Made by a program: the position numbers and the translations under genes. A DNA stretch of 64,000 nt from Stenotrophomonas sp. ATCM1_4 (lineage in GTDB: Bacteria > Pseudomonadota > Gammaproteobacteria > Xanthomonadales > Xanthomonadaceae): NCBI RefSeq assembly GCF_004348115.1, contig NZ_QPFB01000001.1, forward strand, positions 2,992,028 to 3,056,027. The letters are read 5' to 3'. Shown piece after piece: positions 54,269-63,108 of the stretch. The notes under the pieces are model-generated. The model saw only the letters and a list, made by a program, of their open reading frames with translations. It did not search any database and was not told the origin of the DNA. The stretch's first letter is position 1, and each line of letters opens with the position of its first letter.

Positions 54269-56695
54269 GTGCTGCGTTGGCTGATGCGTTCACTGGGGAT
54301 CTTGCTGGGTCTGTTGCTTGTTCTGGTTCTGGTCGTCTGGCTGCTGCTGCGCGGCAGCCTGGCCCAGTTGGATGGCGAGTTGCTGTTGCCCGGGCTCAGC
54401 GCCCCGGTCAGCCTTGATCGCGATGCCAACGGCATGCTCACCGTGCAGGCCGCCAATGAGGCGGACATGGCGCGTGCACTGGGCTACGTGCACGCGCAGG
54501 AGCGCTTCTTCGAGATGGACCTGATGCGGCGCGCCGCCGCCGGCGAGCTGTCCGAACTGTTCGGCGCCGCCGCCCTGCCCCGCGACCGCGCCATGCGCGT
54601 GCACCGGCTGCGGGCACGCACCCATGAAAACCTGGGCGTGGCGCTGGGCGACAAACGCGCGGTCATCGAGGCCTACCGCGAGGGCGTCAACGCCGGCCTG
54701 GCCGCCCTGCCGGTGCGCCCCTGGCCGTACCTGCTGCTGCGCCAGCAACCACGGCCGTGGGAACTGGAAGACTCGGTCCTGACCGGATTGGCCATGTATG
54801 CCGACCTGCAGGACACCAGCAATACCCGCGAACTGGCGCTGGGGCGCATCCGCGAGGTCGTGCCTCCGGCCCTGTATGCCCTGATCAGCCACGACGGCAG
54901 CAGCTGGGACGCGCCCCTGTTCGGAAACGCGCGTGGCGATGCGGTGCTGCCGGGGGCGGATGCCTTGGATCTGCGCGTTGTGCCGCCCGCGCAGGGCGAC
55001 GCGACGGCAGCCCCCTCTCCACCCTCCGCGTCGCAGAGGGTCCCCCTCTCTCCCGCAGGGGGGAAGAGAGGCCTCGGCGGGCCGCCGGAGGCGGCCGATT
55101 ACTTTCCGGGGAGCAACAACTTCGCCGTGTCCGGGGCGCTCACCGCCGACGGCCGCGCGATCATCGCCGATGACATGCACCTCACCCTGCGCGCACCCAA
55201 CATCTGGTTCCGCGCGCGCCTGCGCTATGCCGAACCCACCGCGCCGGACGGCAACATCGATGTCACCGGCTTCACCCTGCCCGGCCTGCCGGCGGTGATC
55301 GTCGGCAGCAACACGCGCGTGGCCTGGGCGTTCACCAACAGCTACATCGACACCGCCGACTTCGCGCCGCTGCCTGCGGACACGCCGCTGCGCGAGTACG
55401 TGGAATCCATTGCCGTCGCCGGGCAGGCGCCGGAACGGCTGCTCGTGCGTGAATCCGACTGGGGACCGGTGCTGCATGACACCCCCGATGGCTCGCTGCT
55501 GGCGCTGCGCTGGGTGGGCCAGCTGCCCGGCGCGGTACGCCTGGACTTCGCCGACATGGCCAAGGCCGCCGACCTCGATGCCGCCTTTTCCGTAGCCGAC
55601 CGCTCCGGTATCCCGGCGCAGAACCTGCTGGTCGGTGACCGCAAGGGACGCATTGCCTGGCGGCTGATCGGCGCACGTCCGGACCGGAGCCAGGACTGTT
55701 CGCATGGCATCGATACCCCTGCCCAGGCGGTGCCCGCCACGCCGACGACGTGTAGCGCGTGGGCGATCCGCTCCGACCAGGCCCCGTCACTGGTCGACCC
55801 GCCGGACCACCGCCTATGGACCGCGAACGGGCGCGTACTCGACGGCCCGGCGCTGGCGGTGGCCGGCAACGGGGGCTACGACTTCGGCGCACGCGCCCGG
55901 CAGATCCGCGACGCCCTGTTCGCACGCCAGCAGTTCACCGAACGCGACCTGCTCGCCATCCAGCTCGATGACCGCGCCCTGCTGATGGAACGCTGGTGGA
56001 AGCTGTTGCGGCAGACCGTCGAGCACAGCAGCGATCCCGCGCTGCAACGGCTGGAAGCGGCCACCCGCAGCTGGGAAGGCCACGCCAGCGTCGACTCGGT
56101 CAGCTACCGGCTTGCCCGCGGCTTCCGCGGCATCCTGCTCGACAACCTGCAGGCCGCGCTGCTGGCACCCGCGCAGGCCACCTTGGGCGATGACTTCATC
56201 GCGCCCAACCTGCCGCAGATGGAGGGCGTGGCCTGGCCACTGCTGACCGAACGGCCGGTGCACCTGCTGCCGCCACCGTTCAAGAGCTGGGATGCGTTGC
56301 TGGCCGAGAGCGCCGTCCAGCTGGAGAAGGACCTCACCGCCCAAGGGGCGGACCTCACCCAGCGCACCTGGGGCGAACGCAACACGGCGGCCATCTGCCA
56401 CCCGGTCAGCCGCGCACTCCCGGAACTGTTCAAGCGCTGGCTGTGCATGCCGCGCCAAGCCCTGGCCGGTGATGGCGACATGCCGCGCGTGGTCGGCCCC
56501 TCCTTCGGCGCCTCCGAGCGCATGGTGGTCTCACCCGGACATGAAGCCGACGGCATCGTGCACATGCCCGGCGGCCAGAGCGGTCATCCGTTGTCGCCGT
56601 TCTGGGGCGCGGGCCATGAGGATTGGGTCAAGGGCACGCCGACTCCGTTCCTGCCCGGGGAACGCGTGCACACGCTGCGCCTGAGCCCACGATGA
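54269..56695 (+). CDS. Penicillin acylase-family N-terminal nucleophile hydrolase
   Basis: An 808-residue precursor that is expected to self-cleave into alpha and beta chains. The N-terminus is a membrane/signal helix (SLGILLGLLLVLVLVVWLLL). The alpha part has GYVHAQERFFEMDLMRRAAA near residue 70. The beta chain should begin at Ser282 in PGSNNFAVSG, the conserved autocatalytic and nucleophilic Ser. WAFTNSYIDTADF and a C-terminal GASERMVVSPGHEADGIVHM complete the family pattern. Members cleave amides such as penicillins, cephalosporins or acyl-homoserine lactones; the substrate cannot be read. The start is the GTG at 54269 (an ATG at 54284 is in frame). Residues about 248-272 are encoded by inserted repeat DNA. 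Confidence 0.88.
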   Translation: MLRWLMRSLGILLGLLLVLVLVVWLLLRGSLAQLDGELLLPGLSAPVSLDRDANGMLTVQAANEADMARALGYVHAQERFFEMDLMRRAAAGELSELFGAAALPRDRAMRVHRLRARTHENLGVALGDKRAVIEAYREGVNAGLAALPVRPWPYLLLRQQPRPWELEDSVLTGLAMYADLQDTSNTRELALGRIREVVPPALYALISHDGSSWDAPLFGNARGDAVLPGADALDLRVVPPAQGDATAAPSPPSASQRVPLSPAGGKRGLGGPPEAADYFPGSNNFAVSGALTADGRAIIADDMHLTLRAPNIWFRARLRYAEPTAPDGNIDVTGFTLPGLPAVIVGSNTRVAWAFTNSYIDTADFAPLPADTPLREYVESIAVAGQAPERLLVRESDWGPVLHDTPDGSLLALRWVGQLPGAVRLDFADMAKAADLDAAFSVADRSGIPAQNLLVGDRKGRIAWRLIGARPDRSQDCSHGIDTPAQAVPATPTTCSAWAIRSDQAPSLVDPPDHRLWTANGRVLDGPALAVAGNGGYDFGARARQIRDALFARQQFTERDLLAIQLDDRALLMERWWKLLRQTVEHSSDPALQRLEAATRSWEGHASVDSVSYRLARGFRGILLDNLQAALLAPAQATLGDDFIAPNLPQMEGVAWPLLTERPVHLLPPPFKSWDALLAESAVQLEKDLTAQGADLTQRTWGERNTAAICHPVSRALPELFKRWLCMPRQALAGDGDMPRVVGPSFGASERMVVSPGHEADGIVHMPGGQSGHPLSPFWGAGHEDWVKGTPTPFLPGERVHTLRLSPR
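55010..55075 (+). repeat. Repeat-derived segment inside the acylase gene
   Basis: The bases CCCCCTCTCC..AGAGGGT and CCCCCTCTCTCCCGCAGGGG followed by GGAAGAGAGG resemble the dispersed CTCTCCCGC palindromes of this genome, but here they are translated (APSPPSASQRVPLSPAGGKR) within the linker before Ser282 without breaking the frame. Confidence 0.65.
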
Positions 56696-56785
56696 TCCCG
56701 GCCGGCAGGAGCGCGTCCGGTCGGCGGGGCCACTGCAATGAAGCCCGGCCGGCCATGCGCCGCCGGGCCATCCCTCATGCGGCGG

Positions 56786-57214
56786 TCACTTCAGCCGCAC
56801 GGTCCACTCCACCTCCAGCATGTCCTGGGCATTGAACAGGCGCTCCACCTGTACCCAGGAGGCAGCCGGATAGCGACCATCGGCAAAGAACGCCTTTCGT
56901 TCCGGGATGGCCTTGACCAGGGCATCCATGTCGGTGGTGAACGCGGTTTCCTTCACCACCTGACTGCTGTCGGCACCGAAGCGCTGCAGGATCTCGTTCA
57001 ATTTCCCGTAGCAGCGCTGCACCGCCTCCTGCATGTCCTTGCCCCGGCACGGCACGCCGGAGATATGCAGCGTGTCGCCGTCACGGACCACGCCGCTGTA
57101 GCCGATGTCCGCCTCCCAGCTGCCCAGCGAATGCCGTTCCAGCGGGACCTCCGTCGCCTGCGCCAGGCCACACGCCAACAGGCCGGCAATTCCCAGCATC
57201 AATGCGCGCATCAT
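56786..57214 (-). CDS. Exported RidA-like protein (YjgF/YER057c/UK114 superfamily)
   Basis: A 142-residue protein with a signal peptide (MMRALMLGIAGLLACGLAQA) cut before TEVPLERHSL. The Rid fold pattern is visible: GYSGVVRDGDTLHISGVPCR, MQEAVQRCYGKLNEILQRFG, VVKETAFTTDMDALVKAIPE, and YPAASWVQVERLF near residue 115. In true RidA imine deaminases the last motif carries a catalytic Arg (P-A-R-S); here it is P-A-A-S, so classical 2-aminoacrylate deaminase activity is unlikely. The signal peptide implies a periplasmic location. The ATGs at 57214 and 57211 are equally possible starts. Confidence 0.85.
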   Translation of the reverse strand: MMRALMLGIAGLLACGLAQATEVPLERHSLGSWEADIGYSGVVRDGDTLHISGVPCRGKDMQEAVQRCYGKLNEILQRFGADSSQVVKETAFTTDMDALVKAIPERKAFFADGRYPAASWVQVERLFNAQDMLEVEWTVRLK

Positions 57215-57294
57215 TCCTCCTCCCCGTCATGGAAATGCCGTCACCGGCGATCGATACGACGGGACCCGCATCCGTGCGGGGCCCGCCGCGCTGC

Positions 57295-58980
57295 TCAACC
57301 GGCCAGTGCCTGCTCATGCACGCCGGCCACGGCGCGACCGGAGGGGTCGGCCATGCTGGCGAAACTGGCATCCCAGGCAATCGCGGCCGGCGAGGAACAG
57401 GCGATCGACTTGCCGCCCGGCACCGTCTCCGACGCCGCGCGGCTCGGGTAGAACTGTTCGAACAGGTGGCGATAGTAGTACGCCTCCTTGGTCTGCGGCG
57501 GGTTGTACGGGAAGCGCTTGTCGGCCGCGGCCAGCACGCGGTCGCTGACCTGTTCCTCGGCGTGCGCCTTGAGCCCGTCGATCCAGCCGTAGCCGACGCC
57601 GTCGCTGAACTGCTCCTTCTGCCGCCACAGGATCTCCTTCGGCAGGTAGCCCTCGAAGGCTTCGCGCAGCACCGCCTTCTCGATGCGGCCGCCGGCCTTG
57701 TCGACCATCTTGGCGCGCGCGTCCATCTTCATCGCCACGTCCATGAACTCGCGGTCCAGGAACGGCACGCGCGGCTCCACGCCCCAGGCCATCATCGACT
57801 TGTTGGCCCGCAGGCAATCGTAGTTGTTCAGCCCGTCGAGCTTGCGCACCAGTTCCTCATGGAACTCGCGCGCGTTCGGCGCCTTGTGGAAGTACAGGTA
57901 GCCGCCAAAGATCTCGTCGCTGCCTTCGCCGGACAGCACCATCTTCACGCCCATCGCCTTGATCCGGCGCGCCAGCAGGAACATCGGCGTGGAGGCGCGG
58001 ATGGTGGTGACGTCATAGGTCTCGATATGCCGAATGACTTCCGGCAGCGCATCCAGCCCTTCCTCGAAGGTGTACTCGAACCCATGGTGGACGGTGCCCA
58101 GCGCCTCGGCGGCAACCTTGGCCGCGGCCAGGTCCGGCGAGCCCTTCAGGCCGATGGCGAAGCTGTGCAAGCGCGGCCACCAGGCCTCGCTCTGGCCGCC
58201 GTCCTCGATGCGATGGCGTGCATAGCGCGCGGCCACCGCCGCGACCAGCGACGAATCCAGCCCGCCGGAGAGCAGCACGCCATACGGCACGTCGGTCATC
58301 AGCTGGCGGTGCACGGCGCGCTCGAACGCCTCGCGCAGTTCCTGCAGCGGCACGTCCACGCCCTGGACCGCGTCATAGTCACGCCACGGCCGCTCGTAGT
58401 AGCGGGTCAGCGTGTCGGTGCTGCTGTCGTACCAGTGGCCCGGCGGGAACTGCGCCACGTCGGCGCAGGTATCGGACAGTGACTTCATCTCCGAGGCCAC
58501 GCACAGGCGGCCCTGCTTGTCATGCCCCCAGTACAGCGGCACCACGCCGATCGGGTCGCGGGCGATGATCGCGCGGCCCTTGGCCTTGTCCCACAAGGCG
58601 AAGGCGAAGATGCCGTTGAGGCGGTTGAGGAACGATGCCGGTTCGTCCTGCCGGTACAGCGCGTTGATCACCTCGCAGTCCGAACCGGTCTGGAAGGCGT
58701 AGGGCTGGGCGAGTTCCTTCTTCAGCTCCTGGTGGTTGTAGATCTCGCCGTTCACCGCCAGCGCCAGTTCGCCGTCCTCGGACAGCAGCGGCTGCGAGCC
58801 GCCGGCCGGATCGACGATGGCCAGCCGCTCGTGCACCAGGATGGCGCCGGTGTCGACGTAGACGCCGCTCCAGTCCGGGCCGCGGTGGCGCTGGCGCTGG
58901 GATTGGTCAAGCGCCTGGCGACGCAGCGCCTGCAGGTCATCGCCCGGTTGCAGGCCGAAAATGCCGAAGATGGAACACAT
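57295..58980 (-). CDS. asnB: Asparagine synthetase B (glutamine-hydrolysing)
   Basis: A 561-residue cytosolic enzyme making asparagine from aspartate, ATP and glutamine. Cys2 of MCSIFGIFGL is the glutaminase nucleophile. The N-terminal domain shows RHRGPDWSGV, HERLAIVDP, AVNGEIYNH and the glutamine-binding TGSDCEV. The C-terminal synthetase domain has the pyrophosphate loop LLSGGLDSSLVAAVAAR near residue 235, VLSGEGSDEIFGGY near 350 and EPRVPFLDREF near 400. AGGAGC seven bases before the ATG at 58978-58980 sets the start; the longer open frame upstream lies over the leader terminator. Its mRNA leader contains a putative asparagine attenuator (59068-59226), so expression should rise when charged tRNA-Asn is scarce. 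Confidence 0.97.
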   Translation of the reverse strand: MCSIFGIFGLQPGDDLQALRRQALDQSQRQRHRGPDWSGVYVDTGAILVHERLAIVDPAGGSQPLLSEDGELALAVNGEIYNHQELKKELAQPYAFQTGSDCEVINALYRQDEPASFLNRLNGIFAFALWDKAKGRAIIARDPIGVVPLYWGHDKQGRLCVASEMKSLSDTCADVAQFPPGHWYDSSTDTLTRYYERPWRDYDAVQGVDVPLQELREAFERAVHRQLMTDVPYGVLLSGGLDSSLVAAVAARYARHRIEDGGQSEAWWPRLHSFAIGLKGSPDLAAAKVAAEALGTVHHGFEYTFEEGLDALPEVIRHIETYDVTTIRASTPMFLLARRIKAMGVKMVLSGEGSDEIFGGYLYFHKAPNAREFHEELVRKLDGLNNYDCLRANKSMMAWGVEPRVPFLDREFMDVAMKMDARAKMVDKAGGRIEKAVLREAFEGYLPKEILWRQKEQFSDGVGYGWIDGLKAHAEEQVSDRVLAAADKRFPYNPPQTKEAYYYRHLFEQFYPSRAASETVPGGKSIACSSPAAIAWDASFASMADPSGRAVAGVHEQALAG

Positions 58981-59067
58981 GGGAAAGCTCCTGGGGTTGT
59001 GTGGGGACAAGCATTCGAAGCAACGGCATGGGGACGGCGCAGCCGCTTGGTATTCCCGCCCGGCCAC

Positions 59068-59098
59068 AAAAAAACCCGCATCGACCGATGCGGGTTTT
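59068..59098 (-). terminator. asnB: Attenuator terminator in the asnB leader
   Basis: On the minus strand a stem CCCGCATC / GATGCGGG (59094-59087 with 59082-59075), loop GGTC, extended by A4:T4 and followed by a run of seven T (59074-59068). It lies 87 bases before the asnB start and after the leader-peptide stop. No upstream minus-strand gene other than the leader ORF needs termination here, so it should act on the asnB transcript itself. Confidence 0.88.
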
Positions 59099-59124
59099 CT
59101 GGTGTCCTGAGCGTGTTGCCTGTT

Positions 59125-59226
59125 CTAGCTCTGGTCGCAGTCCCGCATCGGCCGCGCACGATTATTCGCGCGCAGATTATTGCGGTTGTTGTTGTTGTTG
59201 ACGGCGGTGGCCAGGAACGAGGACAT
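59125..59226 (-). CDS. Asn-rich leader peptide of asnB (putative attenuator peptide)
   Basis: A 33-codon frame, MSSFLATAV followed by five consecutive Asn codons (AAC), then R, two Asn (AAT), LRA, two Asn (AAT), RARPMRDCDQS and a TAG stop. Nine of 33 codons are Asn, although the genome region otherwise uses few. It precedes asparagine synthetase, and a terminator follows 26 bases after its stop. This is the pattern of leader peptides such as those of his, thr or leu operons: a ribosome stalled for lack of charged tRNA-Asn would expose 59142-59151 and favour readthrough. No strong Shine-Dalgarno is visible before the ATG at 59224-59226. The peptide itself probably has no function. Confidence 0.8.
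   Translation of the reverse strand: MSSFLATAVNNNNNRNNLRANNRARPMRDCDQS
59142..59151 (-). promoter_or_regulatory. Antiterminator segment inside the asnB leader ORF
   Basis: The minus-strand sequence CCGATGCGGG (codons 25-28 of the leader peptide) is a perfect 10-base complement of CCCGCATCGG (59094-59085), which includes the ascending arm of the terminator. Pairing would exclude the terminator hairpin. A ribosome reaching the leader stop codon would cover or disturb this segment; a ribosome stalled on the Asn codons would leave it free. A short CCGCA at 59185-59181, inside the Asn codons, could pair with its TGCGG, giving a weak protector stem. Confidence 0.75.
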
Positions 59227-59339
59227 GGCGCTGACCGTATCCCTGTTTTGGCGGCCGCGCAACTGTTGCTCGCGCAACCGATTCAGCGGTTGGGCCGCCA
59301 CGGTCCCGGATAATCCCCTGCCCTGCCAGGACTTCACGG

Positions 59340-60236
59340 ATGATCCCCCACGCTCCCCGCCTGCTCCTGGGCGCGCTCGCCCTGTTCATCCTGGCCGGCT
59401 GCGCGTCCACCCGGACACACCGGCCAAGCGACGACAGCGAACGCCAGGCCCTGGCCGCCACCGCCGATGGCCAGTTCGATTCGGCCCTGCGCATGGCGCG
59501 CCTGTACCGGTCCCGCAACGATCCGCGGGCACTGGACTGGTACGCACGCGCCGCGGCGATCCCGCCCCGCACCCACCACAGCGCCAGCGCCGAGGAACAG
59601 CTCGGGACAATCCTGGAACGTGGCCGGCTCGACAGTGGCGATGCACCACAGGAACCCGGGCACGTCGTGCTCAAGCCATCGCCACGCAAGGCCTACCGCT
59701 GGTACCGCAGCGCCGCCTACCACGGCTCGCCCTATGCCATGGCCGACCTGGGGCGGTGGCATGCCGATCGCGGTGACATGGCCGGCGCGCTGCGGTGGCG
59801 GATGCGCCACGCGGTCTACATGCGCGAGTTGTACAAGCTCGCGCCCCTGCGCGCGGCGGCGGGTGAGCCGGCATCGGTCGGCCGCCTGCGCCTGGACGGG
59901 CCATCGTTGAACGCCGTGATCGCGCGCATCCAGCGCGACGCCGCGCGTGGCGACGCCGAGGCGCAGGTCGATCTCGGCACGCTGCACGAAGCCGGACTGG
60001 GCGTGGCCGAAGACACCACCGAAGCGCTGCGCTGGTACCAGCGCGCGGGCGCACAGGGCAACGTCTACGGGCAGTACTTCGCCGGACTGGCGCTGGGACG
60101 CGGCAGCAAGGGACTGCAGGCCGACGTGGACGCTGCGGCGGCGTGGTTCGCACAGGCGCAGGCCCAGCAGTTCTATCGGGCCGAAGAAGCCTACTGGCGC
60201 AAGGCCATCGCCCCGCCCTTCTTCATCTTCGAATAG
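59340..60236 (+). CDS. Sel1-repeat lipoprotein
   Basis: A 298-residue protein with lipobox LAGC (MIPHAPRLLLGALALFILAG, Cys21), so it is membrane-anchored on the periplasmic side. Sel1-like TPR units are visible: ALDWYARAAAIPP, KAYRWYRSAAYHGSPYAMAD, AQVDLGTLHEAGLGVAEDTT with EALRWYQRAGAQGN, and YFAGLALGRGS. Sel1 proteins act as scaffolds in envelope or signalling processes; the role here is unknown. It is divergent from the asnB leader with 113 bases between the two ATGs, which must hold both promoters. Confidence 0.82.
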   Translation: MIPHAPRLLLGALALFILAGCASTRTHRPSDDSERQALAATADGQFDSALRMARLYRSRNDPRALDWYARAAAIPPRTHHSASAEEQLGTILERGRLDSGDAPQEPGHVVLKPSPRKAYRWYRSAAYHGSPYAMADLGRWHADRGDMAGALRWRMRHAVYMRELYKLAPLRAAAGEPASVGRLRLDGPSLNAVIARIQRDAARGDAEAQVDLGTLHEAGLGVAEDTTEALRWYQRAGAQGNVYGQYFAGLALGRGSKGLQADVDAAAAWFAQAQAQQFYRAEEAYWRKAIAPPFFIFE

Positions 60237-60306
60237 GGCGCCTGCCCCGCGCCCGGGTCCTGCATCGTCGAATGCCGGCCGCCGCGTCGCCGCCGGCGGG
60301 CAGCGG

Positions 60307-61434
60307 CTAGGCGAGCAGGCGCTCGATCAGCCGCTGGTACAGCGCCGGCAAGGCTTCCAGGTCGGCCACGCGCACGTTCTCGTCCACCTGGTGGATGCTG
60401 GCGTTCACCGGCCCAACCTCAATGCACTGCGCGCCCAGCGGCGCGATGAAGCGTGCATCGGAAGTGCCACCGCCGGTGCTTTCTTCCGGCGGCGTGCCGG
60501 CGAACCCGGCCAGCACCTCGCGCGCGACGCTGCGCAGGCGCCCTTCCGGCGTGTAGAACGGCTCGCCGCTGCGATGCCAGTTCAATTCGTAGTCCAGGTG
60601 ATGGCGGTCGAGCAGCGCGGTGATCTCCGCCTCCAGCTGGTCGGCATTCCAATGCGGGTTGTAGCGCAGGTTGAACATCACCTGCAGCTCGCCGGGGATC
60701 ACGTTGTTGGCGCCGGTGCCGGCGTTGATGTTGGACACCTGCAGGCTGGTCGGCGGGAAGCTCTCATAGCCATCGTCCCAATGCCGTGCGGTCAGCTCGG
60801 CCAACGCCGAAGCGGCCAGGTGGATCGGGTTGCGCGCCTTGTCCGGATAGGCCACGTGGCCCTGCACGCCCTTCACCCGCAGCTTGGCCGACAGGCTGCC
60901 ACGCCGGCCCACGCGCAGCAGGTCACCGAGCCTTGCGGTGGAAGAAGGCTCGCCGGTGATGCACCAGTCGATGCCCTGCCCGCGCTCGCGGAACAGGCGC
61001 GCCACGTGGCGCACGCCATCGATGGCATCGCCCTCCTCATCGCTGGTCAGCAGCACCGCCAACGTGCCCGGATGCTGCGGATGCGCGGCCACGAACTGCT
61101 CGGCGGCGACCACGAACGCGGCCACGCTGCCCTTCATGTCGGCCGCACCACGCCCATACAGTACGCCTTCGCGCACGACCGGAGTGAACGGCTCACTGGC
61201 CCATTGCTCGGCCGGGCCGCTGGGCACCACGTCGGTGTGACCGAGCAGCACCAGCACCGGCGCACCACTGCCGTGGGTGGCCCACAGGTTGTCGACTTCG
61301 CCCAGGCGCAGGTGCTCGCAGTGGAAGCCGGCGGCGGCCAGGCGCCCGCCGATCAACTGCTGGCAACCGGCATCGTCCGGGGTTACCGAGGGGCGCGCGA
61401 TCAACGCGCAGGTCAGGTCGAATACGTCGCTCAT
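60307..61434 (-). CDS. dapE: Succinyl-diaminopimelate desuccinylase
   Basis: A 375-residue M20 metallohydrolase that releases succinate from N-succinyl-LL-diaminopimelate in lysine and cell-wall synthesis. Metal-binding landmarks are [11 protein letters not shown] (His66, Asp68), [11 protein letters not shown] (Asp near 99), [13 protein letters not shown] (the Glu pair near 133-134), [14 protein letters not shown] near 162 and the late [16 protein letters not shown] (His near 348). Length matches E. coli DapE (375). It is 89 bases downstream of the ArsC/Spx-like gene, the same order as yffB-dapE in E. coli. Confidence 0.97.
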   Translation of the reverse strand: MSDVFDLTCALIARPSVTPDDAGCQQLIGGRLAAAGFHCEHLRLGEVDNLWATHGSGAPVLVLLGHTDVVPSGPAEQWASEPFTPVVREGVLYGRGAADMKGSVAAFVVAAEQFVAAHPQHPGTLAVLLTSDEEGDAIDGVRHVARLFRERGQGIDWCITGEPSSTARLGDLLRVGRRGSLSAKLRVKGVQGHVAYPDKARNPIHLAASALAELTARHWDDGYESFPPTSLQVSNINAGTGANNVIPGELQVMFNLRYNPHWNADQLEAEITALLDRHHLDYELNWHRSGEPFYTPEGRLRSVAREVLAGFAGTPPEESTGGGTSDARFIAPLGAQCIEVGPVNASIHQVDENVRVADLEALPALYQRLIERLLA

Positions 61435-61523
61435 GGGGGCCTCGTTCGAGGGTGCGCCGGGCTTTTCGCCGCGGTTGTTTCGGCGGTGGTGGTTTCGCGG
61501 CCGAGGCCGCGCCTACGTTGGAT

Positions 61524-61880
61524 TCAGGCGATGTCGAAGCGCTTCTTGAAGCCGTTGTCGCTGAAGCCCTGGCTGAACTGGCCATCCTCGGTGATCACCA
61601 CCGGGCGCTTGATCAGCTGCGGGTATTCGCGCAGCAGCAGTTTCCACTCGGCATCCGACGCGGCGCCCTTGCGGTTGTCCGGCAGCTGCCGCCAGGTGGT
61701 CGAGGACTTGTTGATCATCGCCTCGAAACCGCCGGCCTTGCCGGCCCATTCCAGCAGCGTTTCCGGGCTGGGCTTGTTGTCGCGGTAATCGACGAAGGTG
61801 TAGGCGACGTTGAAGCGGTCCAGCCACTTGGTGGCCTTCTTGCAGGTGTCGCAGTTCTTCAAACCGAAAACGGTGGTCAT
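61524..61880 (-). CDS. ArsC/Spx-family protein (YffB-like)
   Basis: A 118-residue thioredoxin-fold protein starting MTTVFGLKNCDTCKKATKWL. The CxxC motif (Cys10-Cys13) and the later LIKRPVVITEDGQFSQGFSD (with RP in the family position) match the ArsC/Spx/MgsR family, YffB branch. True arsenate reductases carry a single Cys plus three Arg; YffB proteins are thought to be glutathione-linked reductases of unknown substrate. The gene precedes dapE as in E. coli, supporting the YffB assignment over arsenate reductase. Confidence 0.87.
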   Translation of the reverse strand: MTTVFGLKNCDTCKKATKWLDRFNVAYTFVDYRDNKPSPETLLEWAGKAGGFEAMINKSSTTWRQLPDNRKGAASDAEWKLLLREYPQLIKRPVVITEDGQFSQGFSDNGFKKRFDIA

Positions 61881-61904
61881 TGTTCAATGCTCGCGATGAT
61901 GTAC

Positions 61905-62030
61905 TCCCCTCTCCCGTGTACGGGAGAGGGGTTGGGGGTGAGGGCAAGCTCCAGGTTTGCGTGCATCAACAGCACAGAAGCGCCCTCATCCGGTGCTTCG
62001 CACCACCTTCTCCCGCTCGCGGGAGAAGGG
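61905..62030. repeat. Two dispersed palindromes, copies 7 and 8
   Basis: CCCCTCTCCCGTGTACGGGA with GAGGGGTTGGGGGTGAGGG (61905-61943) and GCCCTCATCCGGTGCTTCGC with ACCACCTTCTCCCGCTCGCG and GGAGAAGGG (61982-62030). They are in opposite orientation and fill the 169-base space between dapD and the YffB-like gene. The second resembles copy 1 at 5683; the first resembles copy 6 at 53505. Confidence 0.85.
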
Positions 62031-62049
62031 AACTTCCGGGGCTGCTGCG

Positions 62050-63107
<1,058 letters not shown>

Positions 63108-63108
<1 letters not shown>

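Noticed and set aside
59068..59098. Hairpin read as an ordinary plus-strand terminator
   Set aside because: No plus-strand gene ends before it, and the seven-T run lies on the minus strand in the direction of asnB. It is therefore interpreted as an attenuator.
61524..61880. Arsenate reductase assignment for the ArsC-like protein
   Set aside because: No other arsenic-resistance gene is nearby, and the CxxC plus the position before dapE fits the YffB branch.
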